A program made the translations under genes and the position numbers. The notes under the pieces are model-generated. The model did not search any database. It had not been told where the DNA came from and saw nothing but the letters and a program-made list of their open reading frames with translations. Source: Alteromonas_E sp965248545 (GTDB lineage Bacteria; Pseudomonadota; Gammaproteobacteria; Enterobacterales; Alteromonadaceae). Taken from it: DNA of 64,000 nt. Numbering within the stretch: the stretch's first letter is position 1; each line of letters starts with the position of its first letter. This document shows positions 26,398 through 34,742 of the stretch, piece after piece. The stretch spans positions 3,844,001 through 3,908,000 of the forward strand of contig OZ252110.1 of NCBI GenBank assembly GCA_965248545.1, written 5' to 3'.

Positions 26398-27558
26398 ATG
26401 CTTTCAAAAATTCGTTGTATCTTAGCAGTATGCTGCACACTCGTTCCATTTGCTTCAACGGCAGCCGTGGTCATCCCTCCTCCACCCAGTGTCGCTGCTG
26501 AGGGCCATTTATTAATTGACCCTGCAACCAACAAAGTGATTACCGAACAAAATGCTGACATGCGACTCGCGCCAGCCAGTCTAACCAAGATCATGACTGT
26601 GTATGTCATCGGTAAAGAACTCCAGGCGGGCAATATTTCAATTGACGACAAAGTCAAAATTTCTGAAAACGCGTGGGCAAAAAATTTCCCTGACTCTTCA
26701 AAAATGTTCATTGAAGTGAATACCGAAGTTGCGGTCTCAGACTTGCTGCGCGGGATTATGGTGCAAAGCGGAAATGACGCGTGTGTTGCAATGGCTGAAC
26801 ACATTGCCGGCAGTGAAAGTGCCTTTGCCAGCATGATGAACGCGCACGCAGCCAATCTTGGGATGATGGGTACAAACTTCGTTAACAGCCATGGCTTGCA
26901 TGACCCTGACCATTATACGACTCCCCGCGATATGGCCCTGCTGTCTGCTGCAATCATTACCGAAGTTCCGGAAATGTACGCCATCTACAGCGAAAAGGAA
27001 TTCACCTACAACAGCATCAAACAATACAACCGCAACAGTCTTCTGTGGGATAAAAGCCTCAACGTTGACGGTATCAAAACAGGCCATACGTCTGACGCAG
27101 GTTACAGTCTGATTACGTCTGCGACTCAAGGTGACATGCGTCTAATCTCAGTAGTAATGGGAACCGAAAGTGAGCGTTCCAGAAAAGAAGAGAACAAGAA
27201 GTTACTTCGTTATGGTTTTAGATTTTATGAAACAGTAACGCCATATGAAGCCGGCGAAAGCTTTGTTGCGCACAGAATTTTTATGGGCGATCGCGAAACG
27301 GTAGACTTGGGAATTAATCAATCGACCCCAATTACCATACCGCGCGGTCAAACCAAGAACCTAGAAGCTAATTTTGTGCTAGATGAAAAGCTCGAGGCGC
27401 CACTCGCTAAGGGTGAGGTCGTCGGCACACTCTATATACAGCTGGAAGGTGAAGACATTGCAGAATATCCACTCGTCGCATTACATGAAGTGAACGAAGG
27501 TGGAATGGTAGACCGTGCTATAGACTTTATTAAATTGAAACTTGGCTTCGATAGTTAG
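26398..27558 (+). CDS. dacA: D-alanyl-D-alanine carboxypeptidase (PBP5/6 family)
   Basis: DacA trims the terminal D-Ala from stem pentapeptides. The 386-residue protein has a signal peptide, SxxK as ASLTK, SxN as QSGND and KTG as GIKTGHT. A C-terminal beta domain follows, ending in an amphipathic helix (VDRAIDFIKLKLGF) that anchors it to the membrane. The 171-base gap after rlpA contains an 8-bp inverted repeat (26252-26278) without a T tail and probably its own promoter. ybeD is 35 bases downstream. Confidence 0.97.
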   Translation: MLSKIRCILAVCCTLVPFASTAAVVIPPPPSVAAEGHLLIDPATNKVITEQNADMRLAPASLTKIMTVYVIGKELQAGNISIDDKVKISENAWAKNFPDSSKMFIEVNTEVAVSDLLRGIMVQSGNDACVAMAEHIAGSESAFASMMNAHAANLGMMGTNFVNSHGLHDPDHYTTPRDMALLSAAIITEVPEMYAIYSEKEFTYNSIKQYNRNSLLWDKSLNVDGIKTGHTSDAGYSLITSATQGDMRLISVVMGTESERSRKEENKKLLRYGFRFYETVTPYEAGESFVAHRIFMGDRETVDLGINQSTPITIPRGQTKNLEANFVLDEKLEAPLAKGEVVGTLYIQLEGEDIAEYPLVALHEVNEGGMVDRAIDFIKLKLGFDS

Positions 27559-27593
27559 GTTTCTGAATATTTTCAAGCACCCAGGAGTATAAA

Positions 27594-27857
27594 GTGGACA
27601 CCCGTTTTGATGAATTATTAGAATTTCCTTGTTACCAAACGTTCAAGGTTATGGGTGTTGCCGATGAACGCCTACCGGCCATGGTTATTAATCGCCTGCA
27701 ACAATTAGCACCGGGCGATTATGCGCCGACAGTTAAACCCAGTAGTAAGGGCAATTACCACTCTCTGTCATTGAGCGTAAAAGTCACCAGTAAAGAACAC
27801 ATGGAAAGTATCTACACCGAGCTTTCTGCACTTGAGCTAGTGCGCGTCGTATTGTAA
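27594..27857 (+). CDS. ybeD: YbeD family protein (DUF493/UPF0250)
   Basis: This 87-residue conserved protein has an ACT-like ferredoxin fold in structurally studied homologues. Family features are FPCYQTFKVMG and GNYHSLSLSVKVTSKE. It is fixed between dacA and lipB across gammaproteobacteria and may have a regulatory role in lipoate metabolism, but that is only association. The start is GTG with AGGAG seven bases upstream. The lipB ATG overlaps its stop by one base. Confidence 0.93.
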   Translation: MDTRFDELLEFPCYQTFKVMGVADERLPAMVINRLQQLAPGDYAPTVKPSSKGNYHSLSLSVKVTSKEHMESIYTELSALELVRVVL

Positions 27858-28513
27858 TGAGCAAACCAGCGTCAATGACGATTGTTCGTCAACTCGGCCG
27901 TCAAAGTTACATGCCGATCTGGCAGCGCATGCAAGACTTTACTGATCAACGAGATGCGCAAACCCCAGATGAGATATGGCTGGTGGAACATCAGCCTGTC
28001 TTTACACAAGGTCAGGCCGGTAAAGAAGAACATATCTTAATGCCAGGCGACATTCCCGTGGTGCCGGTTGATCGCGGCGGTCAGGTCACGTATCACGGTC
28101 CTGGTCAGCAGATGCTGTATATTCTTATTGATATTAAACGAGCCAAGCTCGGTGTGCGTCACCTTGTCACAGCGCTTGAACAATGTATTGTCAATTTGCT
28201 CTCAGACTATGATATCCAAGCTTATGCCAAGCCCGATGCACCAGGCGTGTATATCGATGAGAAAAAAATCTGCTCCGTTGGGCTTAGGATCCGCAAAGGG
28301 TGCTCTTTCCACGGACTTGCCCTGAATGTAAATATGGATTTAGAACCCTTTCAACGAATTAATCCATGCGGATATGCGGGCCTAGAAATGGTAGACTGTG
28401 CAACCGTTGGCGGACCAAGTTCATTGAGCGAAGCAGCTCAACCATTAGTTGATCATTTTTGTCAGCTAGTGGGTATCACCACTAAAGAGTTCAGAGAAGG
28501 CTTTGATGAGTAA
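27857..28513 (+). CDS. lipB: Octanoyl-[acyl carrier protein]:protein N-octanoyltransferase LipB
   Basis: LipB moves the octanoyl group from ACP to lipoyl domains of pyruvate and 2-oxoglutarate dehydrogenases and GcvH. The 218 residues contain RGGQVTYHGPGQ, the catalytic Lys in KKICSVGLRI and the catalytic Cys in INPCGYAGLEM. Its end overlaps lipA, the next enzyme of the pathway, by eight bases. Confidence 0.97.
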   Translation: MSKPASMTIVRQLGRQSYMPIWQRMQDFTDQRDAQTPDEIWLVEHQPVFTQGQAGKEEHILMPGDIPVVPVDRGGQVTYHGPGQQMLYILIDIKRAKLGVRHLVTALEQCIVNLLSDYDIQAYAKPDAPGVYIDEKKICSVGLRIRKGCSFHGLALNVNMDLEPFQRINPCGYAGLEMVDCATVGGPSSLSEAAQPLVDHFCQLVGITTKEFREGFDE

Positions 28514-29468
28514 TTCAAAACCACAAGCGGGTGTAAAACTCCGCGATGATGAAAAAGTAAAACATATTCCAATCACCATTGTTCCAACCGAAAAGGAACA
28601 AATGTTACGTAAGCCTGACTGGATAAAAATCAAGCTTCCTAGAACAACTGACAAAATCGACCATATCAAACAAACACTGCGCAAAAACAAATTGCATTCG
28701 GTGTGTGAAGAGGCCAGTTGTCCAAACCTTGCTGAATGTTTTAATCACGGTACCGCAACCTTTATGATTTTGGGTGATATTTGTACCCGCCGCTGCCCAT
28801 TTTGCGACGTTGCACACGGAAAACCCCTCCCCCCATCTGCGGAAGAACCGATAAAGCTAGCGAAGACCATTAAAGAAATGGGTTTGCGATATGTGGTTAT
28901 AACTTCGGTTGACAGAGATGATTTGCGCGACGGTGGAGCCCAACACTTTGTCGATTGCATCAATGCTATACGCGAACACAGCCCGACCACCACAATCGAG
29001 GTGCTAGTGCCCGATTTCAGGGGCAGAATGGATAGAGCCCTAGAGATCTTCAAAAATGGTGTACCTGATGTATTCAACCACAACCTTGAGACTATCCCTC
29101 GTCTTTACCGTGAGTGTCGTCCAGGTGCGAACTACAAGTGGTCGTTAGATTTGCTTAAAAAGTTCAAAGAGCAACACCCTGAGGTACCGACTAAATCCGG
29201 TCTAATGATGGGTATGGGTGAAGATGCGGACGAAATCCAAACCGTGTTAGACGATTTACGTGAACACAACGTGGACATGTTAACGCTTGGGCAGTATCTG
29301 CAGCCCAGTAAACATCACTATCCCGTTAAGCGCTATGTTGAACCCAAAGAGTTCGATCAACTTGGCGACTATGCCAAATCCATCGGCTTCAGCCACGCAG
29401 CATGTGGCCCTATGGTTCGTTCTAGTTATCACGCGGATAAACAAGCTGCTGGTGAAGAGGTAAAATAA
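28506..29468 (+). CDS. lipA: Lipoyl synthase
   Basis: LipA inserts two sulfurs into protein-bound octanoate. This radical SAM enzyme of about 320 residues has both clusters. The auxiliary cluster motif is CEEASCPNLAEC and the SAM cluster motif is CTRRCPFC. The conserved C-terminal Ser lies in PMVRSSY. The ATG at 28506 is chosen over an adjacent TTG because GAAGG sits about six bases upstream, inside lipB. It is the last gene of the leuS-to-lipA run and is followed by a strong terminator. Confidence 0.97.
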   Translation: MSNSKPQAGVKLRDDEKVKHIPITIVPTEKEQMLRKPDWIKIKLPRTTDKIDHIKQTLRKNKLHSVCEEASCPNLAECFNHGTATFMILGDICTRRCPFCDVAHGKPLPPSAEEPIKLAKTIKEMGLRYVVITSVDRDDLRDGGAQHFVDCINAIREHSPTTTIEVLVPDFRGRMDRALEIFKNGVPDVFNHNLETIPRLYRECRPGANYKWSLDLLKKFKEQHPEVPTKSGLMMGMGEDADEIQTVLDDLREHNVDMLTLGQYLQPSKHHYPVKRYVEPKEFDQLGDYAKSIGFSHAACGPMVRSSYHADKQAAGEEVK

Positions 29469-29489
29469 ACCACACCTCACTAACACGAG

Positions 29490-29526
29490 ACCGCGGTTGT
29501 TTGCCCAAACATCCGCGGTTTTTTTT
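29490..29526. terminator. Terminator between lipA and the tetR-type gene
   Basis: CCGCGGTTGTTTG pairs with CAAACATCCGCGG with little mismatch and is followed by eight T on plus. Its 3' end overlaps the stop codon of the convergent TetR gene, so it may serve both. Confidence 0.88.
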
Positions 29527-30130
29527 ACAGCCGAACCCTGAGTTTTGTCGGCACGCATAAGGCATCAATAGTCGCCAAATGTTGTTCCCGATGACTGGAA
29601 AATTCAGCGCTCGAATAGAGACGTTTCAAGGTTGGCAACGACACAACATAGTACTGAGTTGCGCCTAACAGCACGTAGATATGCGCAAGTGCCGAGTACT
29701 GTTCATATTGAGCGTCGAGCTGTTGATGACTGTTTTGAGCAATAGCAACCAATTCATCAATAATCGGCCTAAGAAACCACTGTTTAGCGGTATCTGCGCG
29801 TTGTTCGTTATCCAATAACTCTCTCATCAACAACACAATTACCCGCAGTAGGCGGCCCTCCGCGACACTCATCAGGCGAAAAAGTTTATTCAATTGAATG
29901 TCCACAGGGTATGCTTGTTTGATCGCTTCAATGGTGTTCATTAAATGGTCGGCGGCCCCTCTTAAAACTTCCGCATATAGTTTTTCTTTAGTGGCAAAAT
30001 GATGAAGTAAGCCCTGTTTACTAACGTTAACCTGCTTGGCCACATCATTAATACTGACCCCATAAAAACCTTTTGCGGAAAACAGGATCTCTGCATGCAG
30101 CAGGAGTGCATCTCGCGTGTTTTTCACCAC
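29525..30130 (-). CDS. TetR-family transcriptional regulator
   Basis: This 201-residue regulator has an N-terminal TetR helix-turn-helix at about residues 9-55 (AEILFSAKGFYGVSINDVAKQV, NVSKQGLLHHFATKEKLY, read as two parts). The C-terminal ligand domain is helical and not assignable by eye. The start is GTG. It is divergent from the Rieske oxygenase gene, and the shared 101 bases hold two near-identical operator-like repeats. That makes it the likely repressor of the oxygenase and probably of itself. The inducer is unknown; a substrate of the oxygenase is the natural guess. Confidence 0.9.
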   Translation of the reverse strand: MVKNTRDALLLHAEILFSAKGFYGVSINDVAKQVNVSKQGLLHHFATKEKLYAEVLRGAADHLMNTIEAIKQAYPVDIQLNKLFRLMSVAEGRLLRVIVLLMRELLDNEQRADTAKQWFLRPIIDELVAIAQNSHQQLDAQYEQYSALAHIYVLLGATQYYVVSLPTLKRLYSSAEFSSHREQHLATIDALCVPTKLRVRL

Positions 30131-30158
30131 ACTATAATTCTCATATTTTATAAAACTA

Positions 30159-30187
30159 TTGACACCTTACCACCCGGTAGGTATTTT
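30159..30187 (+). promoter_or_regulatory. Promoter of the Rieske oxygenase gene
   Basis: TTGACA (30159-30164) and TATTTT (30182-30187) are spaced by exactly 17 bases, a near-ideal sigma-70 promoter. The first operator-like repeat (30166-30183) fills the spacer, so repressor binding would exclude RNA polymerase. Confidence 0.7.
30166..30183 (+). promoter_or_regulatory. TetR-type operator candidate 1
   Basis: CTTACC-ACC-CGGTAGGTA lies in the promoter spacer. It agrees with the second copy at every position except the three central bases. The halves TACC and GGTA form an imperfect dyad, as expected for a TetR dimer. Confidence 0.7.
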
Positions 30188-30196
30188 TTAAATAGA

Positions 30197-30214
30197 CTTA
30201 CCGGTCGGTAGGTA
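30197..30214 (+). promoter_or_regulatory. TetR-type operator candidate 2
   Basis: CTTACC-GGT-CGGTAGGTA repeats operator 1 exactly 31 bases downstream, close to three helical turns. It lies just after the -10 element and before the ribosome site (GGAGG, near 30219) of the Rieske gene. Same-face binding of two dimers is therefore possible. Confidence 0.7.
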
Positions 30215-30231
30215 AAGTAGGAGGGTAATTT

Positions 30232-31371
30232 ATGAATCGTGATATTGAGATCGCGTTAATTGAAGAGTGTAAGCAAAACAAAGCCAATCGCACCACTTCA
30301 TTGGGAGAACGCGAAAGCTTAGGGGATGTTTCTCGCTACCTCTCGCCAGAGCGTTTTAGGCTGGAACAAGTAAAGCTCTTCACTGCTCTACCCAGTATCT
30401 TGCTTCATCAATCTGAATTGCGTGAAGACAATGCGTATACCGTTGTTGATTCCGCGATTGGGTCTGTCATCGTCACTAAAGATAACGATGGCAAGATCTC
30501 GGTATTCCGTAATGCATGTCGCCACCGGGGAGCGCGTTTAGCCGACGGTTCTGGTTGTAGTAAATTGTTTGTTTGCCCCTACCATGCTTGGGCCTATAAC
30601 AACAATGGTGAATTGGTGAGTGTACCGGGTGAGCAACAGTGTTTTCCTAATTTAGACAAGCGCAACAACGGGCTCATTCGCGTTCCGAGTATAGTCCGCT
30701 ATGGATTTGTATGGATCTGCCCTAGCGCACAAGAAAATACACAACTTGACGAATATTTATCAAGTCACTTAGGAGAGATGCAAGGTCTGTTGGAGTGGCT
30801 CGAAAGTGATAAGTTGAGCTTTTTCAAACGCACGACCAAAACATGGAACGGCAACTGGAAATTGTTTGCCGAGGGGGGCTTAGAAACGTATCACTTCTCA
30901 TTTGCTCACAAGAACACGATAGCATCGAGTTTTTATAATAATACTGCTGTTATTCATCAAGTCGACAAACACTTTCGTGTGGTTATGCCAACGCGTGAAT
31001 TAGAAAAAGGCGCACCGACTTCATTACATGATTGCAGCCATACGTTGTTCTATGTATTGCCCAATTCGGCGCTGTTGGTACAAAAAGAACATGTGGATTG
31101 GATCTGTTTTAATCCTATCGATGCTCATTCCACCCAGATCAGTGTAACTAGCTTGATCCCGCAAAAACCGGATATCAGCGACCCTGCTCAGCTCTCGCAT
31201 TGGGAAAAAAACCACCACATCACTAATATCACATTGGACGAAGATTGGGATTTAGGCGCCACTATTCAGGCATCGCTAAAGGACAATGCAATCCCTTACA
31301 TACAATACGGGCGCAACGAATGGGCGTTGGCAGCCTTGAATAAAATTATTGATGATTTGATACAGGCATAA
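30232..31371 (+). CDS. Rieske non-heme iron oxygenase, alpha subunit
   Basis: This 379-residue protein has an N-terminal Rieske [2Fe-2S] domain with Cys96, His98, Cys115 and His118 (CRH and CPYH). A catalytic domain follows with the iron-ligand block GNWKLFAEGGLETYH, giving His221 and His226. The bridging position before the ligands is Glu218 rather than the usual Asp, as in carnitine and choline-type monooxygenases. Members hydroxylate aromatic or quaternary-amine substrates using an external reductase. No reductase or ferredoxin gene is adjacent, so the electron donor and substrate are unknown. The strong GGAGG site and tight operator control suggest an inducible catabolic or detoxifying role. 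Confidence 0.88.
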   Translation: MNRDIEIALIEECKQNKANRTTSLGERESLGDVSRYLSPERFRLEQVKLFTALPSILLHQSELREDNAYTVVDSAIGSVIVTKDNDGKISVFRNACRHRGARLADGSGCSKLFVCPYHAWAYNNNGELVSVPGEQQCFPNLDKRNNGLIRVPSIVRYGFVWICPSAQENTQLDEYLSSHLGEMQGLLEWLESDKLSFFKRTTKTWNGNWKLFAEGGLETYHFSFAHKNTIASSFYNNTAVIHQVDKHFRVVMPTRELEKGAPTSLHDCSHTLFYVLPNSALLVQKEHVDWICFNPIDAHSTQISVTSLIPQKPDISDPAQLSHWEKNHHITNITLDEDWDLGATIQASLKDNAIPYIQYGRNEWALAALNKIIDDLIQA

Positions 31372-31398
31372 AACGTCGCTACGTTTATTTGTTAGCCC

Positions 31399-31428
31399 AA
31401 AAAAAGCCCCTCCGAAGAGGGGCTTTTT
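31399..31428. terminator. Bidirectional terminator after the Rieske gene
   Basis: AAAAAGCCCCTC and GAGGGGCTTTTT form a perfect stem closed by a CGAA loop. It lies between two convergent genes and has A and T tracts on both sides. Confidence 0.9.
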
Positions 31429-31442
31429 CTCATTCAAATAAC

Positions 31443-32273
31443 TTACTCATTGCCAACTTTGAGTTTGCCGCCTTTACCGAGGCCACCTTCTACTTCTTGA
31501 GCCTTGTAGTTGCGTAAAGAGCGTACCATCTGGTTGTAAGAATCAGCAAATGCCGCTGAAATCACTTTACCTTCAGGCGTGCTAGAGAATCCGCCAACAC
31601 CCGCACCGGCACCGCCACCAAACAAACCGCCAAACAGGCTGAAATCATAGTTCCCAGCATTACCGGTTGAAGCAGAAATCTGCACACCTGAACGGTTGTC
31701 AATCAACAACATCGTCGTGTTTGCTTCATTTTTACTCAACCCGCCTCCAATAAGTGAGCCAACAGAGCCCAACAAAGCGCCACCGATTGCTTTAAGACCG
31801 CCTGTTTCCTCCGCGAATTGAATCTCCGGAGACAACGTATAGTCAGCTGCAACTAACTGGCCTTTGCCATAATTGCTGCCGTCGCGAAGTTCACCCGAGT
31901 CCATGAGTTGGCGTTCTGTGGAGATTGCCGCCATGGCTTGACCACGCTCAACCACAACAAAGCAGTTTGACTGTTGAATCATTAAACGGATTAATGGAAG
32001 CGTGCTGCCCAATTGAGGATAGCGTTGACGATACACGTAGTACCAAGGGTCTTCCGTCTTTTCAAATACTGATAGCGTCCCAAGGGTCTCTTCACAGCTT
32101 TCCAGACCGGTGTTATTTCCATCCACACTGCCTCCTGCAGCGCCACCGGTAATCGTGTTACCTGAGTTTCCGCCGAGCGTTGGGGCTGTAGACATACATG
32201 CTGTTAGACACATACTGCCGACAAGCATCGCTAATGATTTAATTAATGTTGTAGAGTGTTTGCTTGCTGTCAC
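31443..32273 (-). CDS. CsgG-like domain lipoprotein
   Basis: This 276-residue protein has a signal peptide with lipobox LTAC (Cys26) and a Gly/Ser/Asn-rich linker. A domain resembling the CsgG/HfaB fold follows: LIRLMIQQSNCFVVVERG, AADYTLSPEIQFAEE, MLLIDNRSGVQIS and ISAAFADSYNQMV. Gly-rich stretches near 165-180 and 215-235 interrupt it. CsgG forms the outer-membrane pore for curli, but no csgA, B, E or F is near, so a pore role is not implied. Similar stand-alone proteins are common in gammaproteobacteria with unknown roles. The GTG start has AAAGGA seven bases upstream. Confidence 0.8.
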   Translation of the reverse strand: MTASKHSTTLIKSLAMLVGSMCLTACMSTAPTLGGNSGNTITGGAAGGSVDGNNTGLESCEETLGTLSVFEKTEDPWYYVYRQRYPQLGSTLPLIRLMIQQSNCFVVVERGQAMAAISTERQLMDSGELRDGSNYGKGQLVAADYTLSPEIQFAEETGGLKAIGGALLGSVGSLIGGGLSKNEANTTMLLIDNRSGVQISASTGNAGNYDFSLFGGLFGGGAGAGVGGFSSTPEGKVISAAFADSYNQMVRSLRNYKAQEVEGGLGKGGKLKVGNE

Positions 32274-32552
32274 AATTGTTTCCTTTACTTACGTGATATT
32301 GAAGTTGTGTCGAGTAACGCAAATCCGATTACGTCTTAAAACTCATACGGTACCCATCATTCTAGTCTTTGCCATATTAGCCATAAAATCAAGCAGATTT
32401 GATTCAACCCAATTTAACCACAATCAATGAATATACGCCGCTAAGTGGCATCAGCGCCTATGTTAGACCAGAGTGCGGGCAAAGATAGTAGCAAAATGCG
32501 CAAAATTCGATTGGTGCCGTCAGATTCAATGGTATTTATTGCCTGTAGTGAT

Positions 32553-33350
32553 TCAATGAATACCGTGTGATTGTCGTAATGCGACGATGCTGGAATGAGC
32601 CGAAATTTTTTGGAACGCCTGTTGAAGCTGCAGAATGACACGCTGCTCAGATTGCAATGATGAAGCGACGTATAACTCTCGTTGCGCCACTAGTTCTAAG
32701 CGCTGCATGTTGTCAACCGTATCCTCAGGTAACGCTGTTTTGAGTTTGCGCCAGATATTCTCAGCCAATAATACTCTATCAACCCGCTGCTTTAGCAACA
32801 TTCCGATTAACTGCTCAGTGGTCTCCACAGCAATAATCTTGTGTGCTTGAGCGTCGAACTTATCAACCAGCATATTAATGTTTAACTCGTCCAGCGAGCG
32901 ACTCACAGCGTACGTCAATTGACTGTTCGGCTTAGTGTTTTTCTGTTCGAAACTCTTCAAACCCCATGTGTACAAAGACAAATCATCGATAGACCCGATC
33001 CAGTGATACTTATCTTCTCTATCCGGTGTTCGCAACATGGAAAAAATCAATACATTTGGCTCATTGGAAGCCAGAAACATGGCTCTCGACCAGGGTAAAA
33101 CCTCAATTTTAAAATTGACGCCAGACTCTATCGACAGCCGTTTGACAAGATCTGTTGAATAACCGGCAGGCTCGCCGGCATCAGTATAGTTATACGGAGG
33201 GAAGTTTTCGGTAACCGCTAACCATTGGTCCGCGCGTGCATTCACTTGGCTCGCATAAACAAAAGCCATTGTCACCAATAGAGAGAAGAAACAAGCTACG
33301 ACTGAAGGCGCGGTTTGCGGAAATAAAAGCGCGGCTGAAACGGGTTTCAT
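32553..33350 (-). CDS. Periplasmic solute-binding protein family 3-like
   Basis: This 265-residue protein resembles amino-acid type binding proteins: WLAVTENFPPYNYTDAGEPAGYSTDLVK at the start of the mature chain, LPWSRAMFLA, then two alternating lobes. The signal peptide is long (about 38 residues, ending NARA). No ABC permease or ATPase gene is nearby. In many marine gammaproteobacteria such orphan proteins carry no transport role or act as sensors, so transport should not be assumed. The 279 bases between it and the CsgG-like gene show no further feature I can support. Confidence 0.75.
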   Translation of the reverse strand: MKPVSAALLFPQTAPSVVACFFSLLVTMAFVYASQVNARADQWLAVTENFPPYNYTDAGEPAGYSTDLVKRLSIESGVNFKIEVLPWSRAMFLASNEPNVLIFSMLRTPDREDKYHWIGSIDDLSLYTWGLKSFEQKNTKPNSQLTYAVSRSLDELNINMLVDKFDAQAHKIIAVETTEQLIGMLLKQRVDRVLLAENIWRKLKTALPEDTVDNMQRLELVAQRELYVASSLQSEQRVILQLQQAFQKISAHSSIVALRQSHGIH

Positions 33351-33532
33351 AACATCTCACTCACTACTGACTACATGTGATAAAGCGATCACACCCGTTG
33401 AGTTTAGTCTTAAATCACCATTCCTTCCCGTCTAATTCGACCTCATTACAAACAAAATCAAAAAAAGGTTGAACCTATGGTTACAATAACGACAATGTGC
33501 GCAAACGAAAATGGGTGTACTTAGGAGTTTAA

Positions 33533-34540
33533 ATGCGCAAGAAGATCTATATCGCCTACACAGGCGGCACTATTGGCATGCGTCCTTCAGAGAGAGGTTA
33601 TGTTCCCGCTCCGGGCTTCCTGTCAGACACCTTGGCCAAAATGCCCGAGTTCAATCGTTCAGAGATGCCGCTCTTCTATATTCATGAGTACCCGCATCTG
33701 ATTGACTCTTCAGATATGTCTCCAGATGATTGGCAACGCATGGCTGATGACATAGCGCAAAACTACGACGACTATGATGGTTTCATCATTTTACACGGCA
33801 CAGATACAATGGCTTATACGGCCTCCGCCCTTAGCTTTATGTTAGAAGGTCTGAGTAAGCCAGTCATTGTGACAGGTTCACAAATACCGCTCGCGGAACT
33901 GCGTTCTGATGGTCAAGAAAATTTGTTGAACGCTCTGTACATAGCCGCCAACTACCCAATTCCAGAAGTCACCTTATATTTCAATAACAAACTACTAAGG
34001 GGAAATCGCAGTCGTAAAGTAGACGCGAATGGTTTTGATGCATTCGACTCCCCCAACTTTCCTGTGTTAGTCAGCGCTGGCATAAACATTACTGTGACAG
34101 GTCAGCACCGAAGCGCATCAGAAGGTTCACAATTAACGGTAAGCCCCGTGCAAGCACAACCCATCGGCTTGATCCATTTATATCCGGGTATTGCTGCGGA
34201 CGTTATTCACAACATCCTTCAACAACCCGTCAAAGCATTAATCTTATTGAGCTATGGTGTTGGTAATGCACCGCAGTCACCGCAGTTGTTAGCGCCTTTA
34301 AGATATGCAAAAGACAACAATATTGTTGTTCTCAACTGCACCCAATGCGGACGCGGAAAAGTCGATATGCAAGGGTACGCAAATGGCCAAACACTAGCGG
34401 AAATTGGCGTAGTATCAGGTGCTGATATGACGCCCGAGGCCGCCCTGGCAAAATTACACTATTTGTTCAGTAAAGATCTGAACTACGACCAGATCAGAAC
34501 CGAGCTAGAGCGTGACATTTGTGGTGAATTGAGTAATTAG
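33533..34540 (+). CDS. ansA: L-asparaginase, type I (cytoplasmic)
   Basis: AnsA hydrolyses asparagine to aspartate and ammonia in the cytoplasm. The 335-residue protein lacks a signal peptide and carries the catalytic threonines in YTGGTIGM and HGTDTMAYTAS. NCTQCGRGKVDM and the C-terminal ALAKLHYLFSKDL are typical of the type I class. The start has TTAGGAG five bases upstream. It stands alone, with about 200 bases on either side lacking genes. Confidence 0.95.
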   Translation: MRKKIYIAYTGGTIGMRPSERGYVPAPGFLSDTLAKMPEFNRSEMPLFYIHEYPHLIDSSDMSPDDWQRMADDIAQNYDDYDGFIILHGTDTMAYTASALSFMLEGLSKPVIVTGSQIPLAELRSDGQENLLNALYIAANYPIPEVTLYFNNKLLRGNRSRKVDANGFDAFDSPNFPVLVSAGINITVTGQHRSASEGSQLTVSPVQAQPIGLIHLYPGIAADVIHNILQQPVKALILLSYGVGNAPQSPQLLAPLRYAKDNNIVVLNCTQCGRGKVDMQGYANGQTLAEIGVVSGADMTPEAALAKLHYLFSKDLNYDQIRTELERDICGELSN

Positions 34541-34742
34541 TAATATTACACACATCGGGCTGCGCGGCGTTGGTGTAACGAACAAATGGGACAAATCCCG
34601 AGAGTCGCTACTGGCTGAGGGAGTTCTATCCCACGAATCCGACCGTTAACCTCGTTTTTACGTAAGTTGTTCAAAGGCGACTTTACATGCTTTGCAACCC
34701 GACTAAGCTAGACCTGCCAATAAATAACACGAGAACTGCGTA

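Noticed and set aside
32441..32641. 66-residue minus frame after the solute-binding protein gene
   Set aside because: It overlaps the 3' end of that gene in another frame and shows no ribosome site.
34541..34742. Structured-looking GC-rich stretch before the methyltransferase-like gene
   Set aside because: Compared by eye with TPP, SAM, cobalamin, glycine and cyclic-di-GMP riboswitch cores; no match seen.
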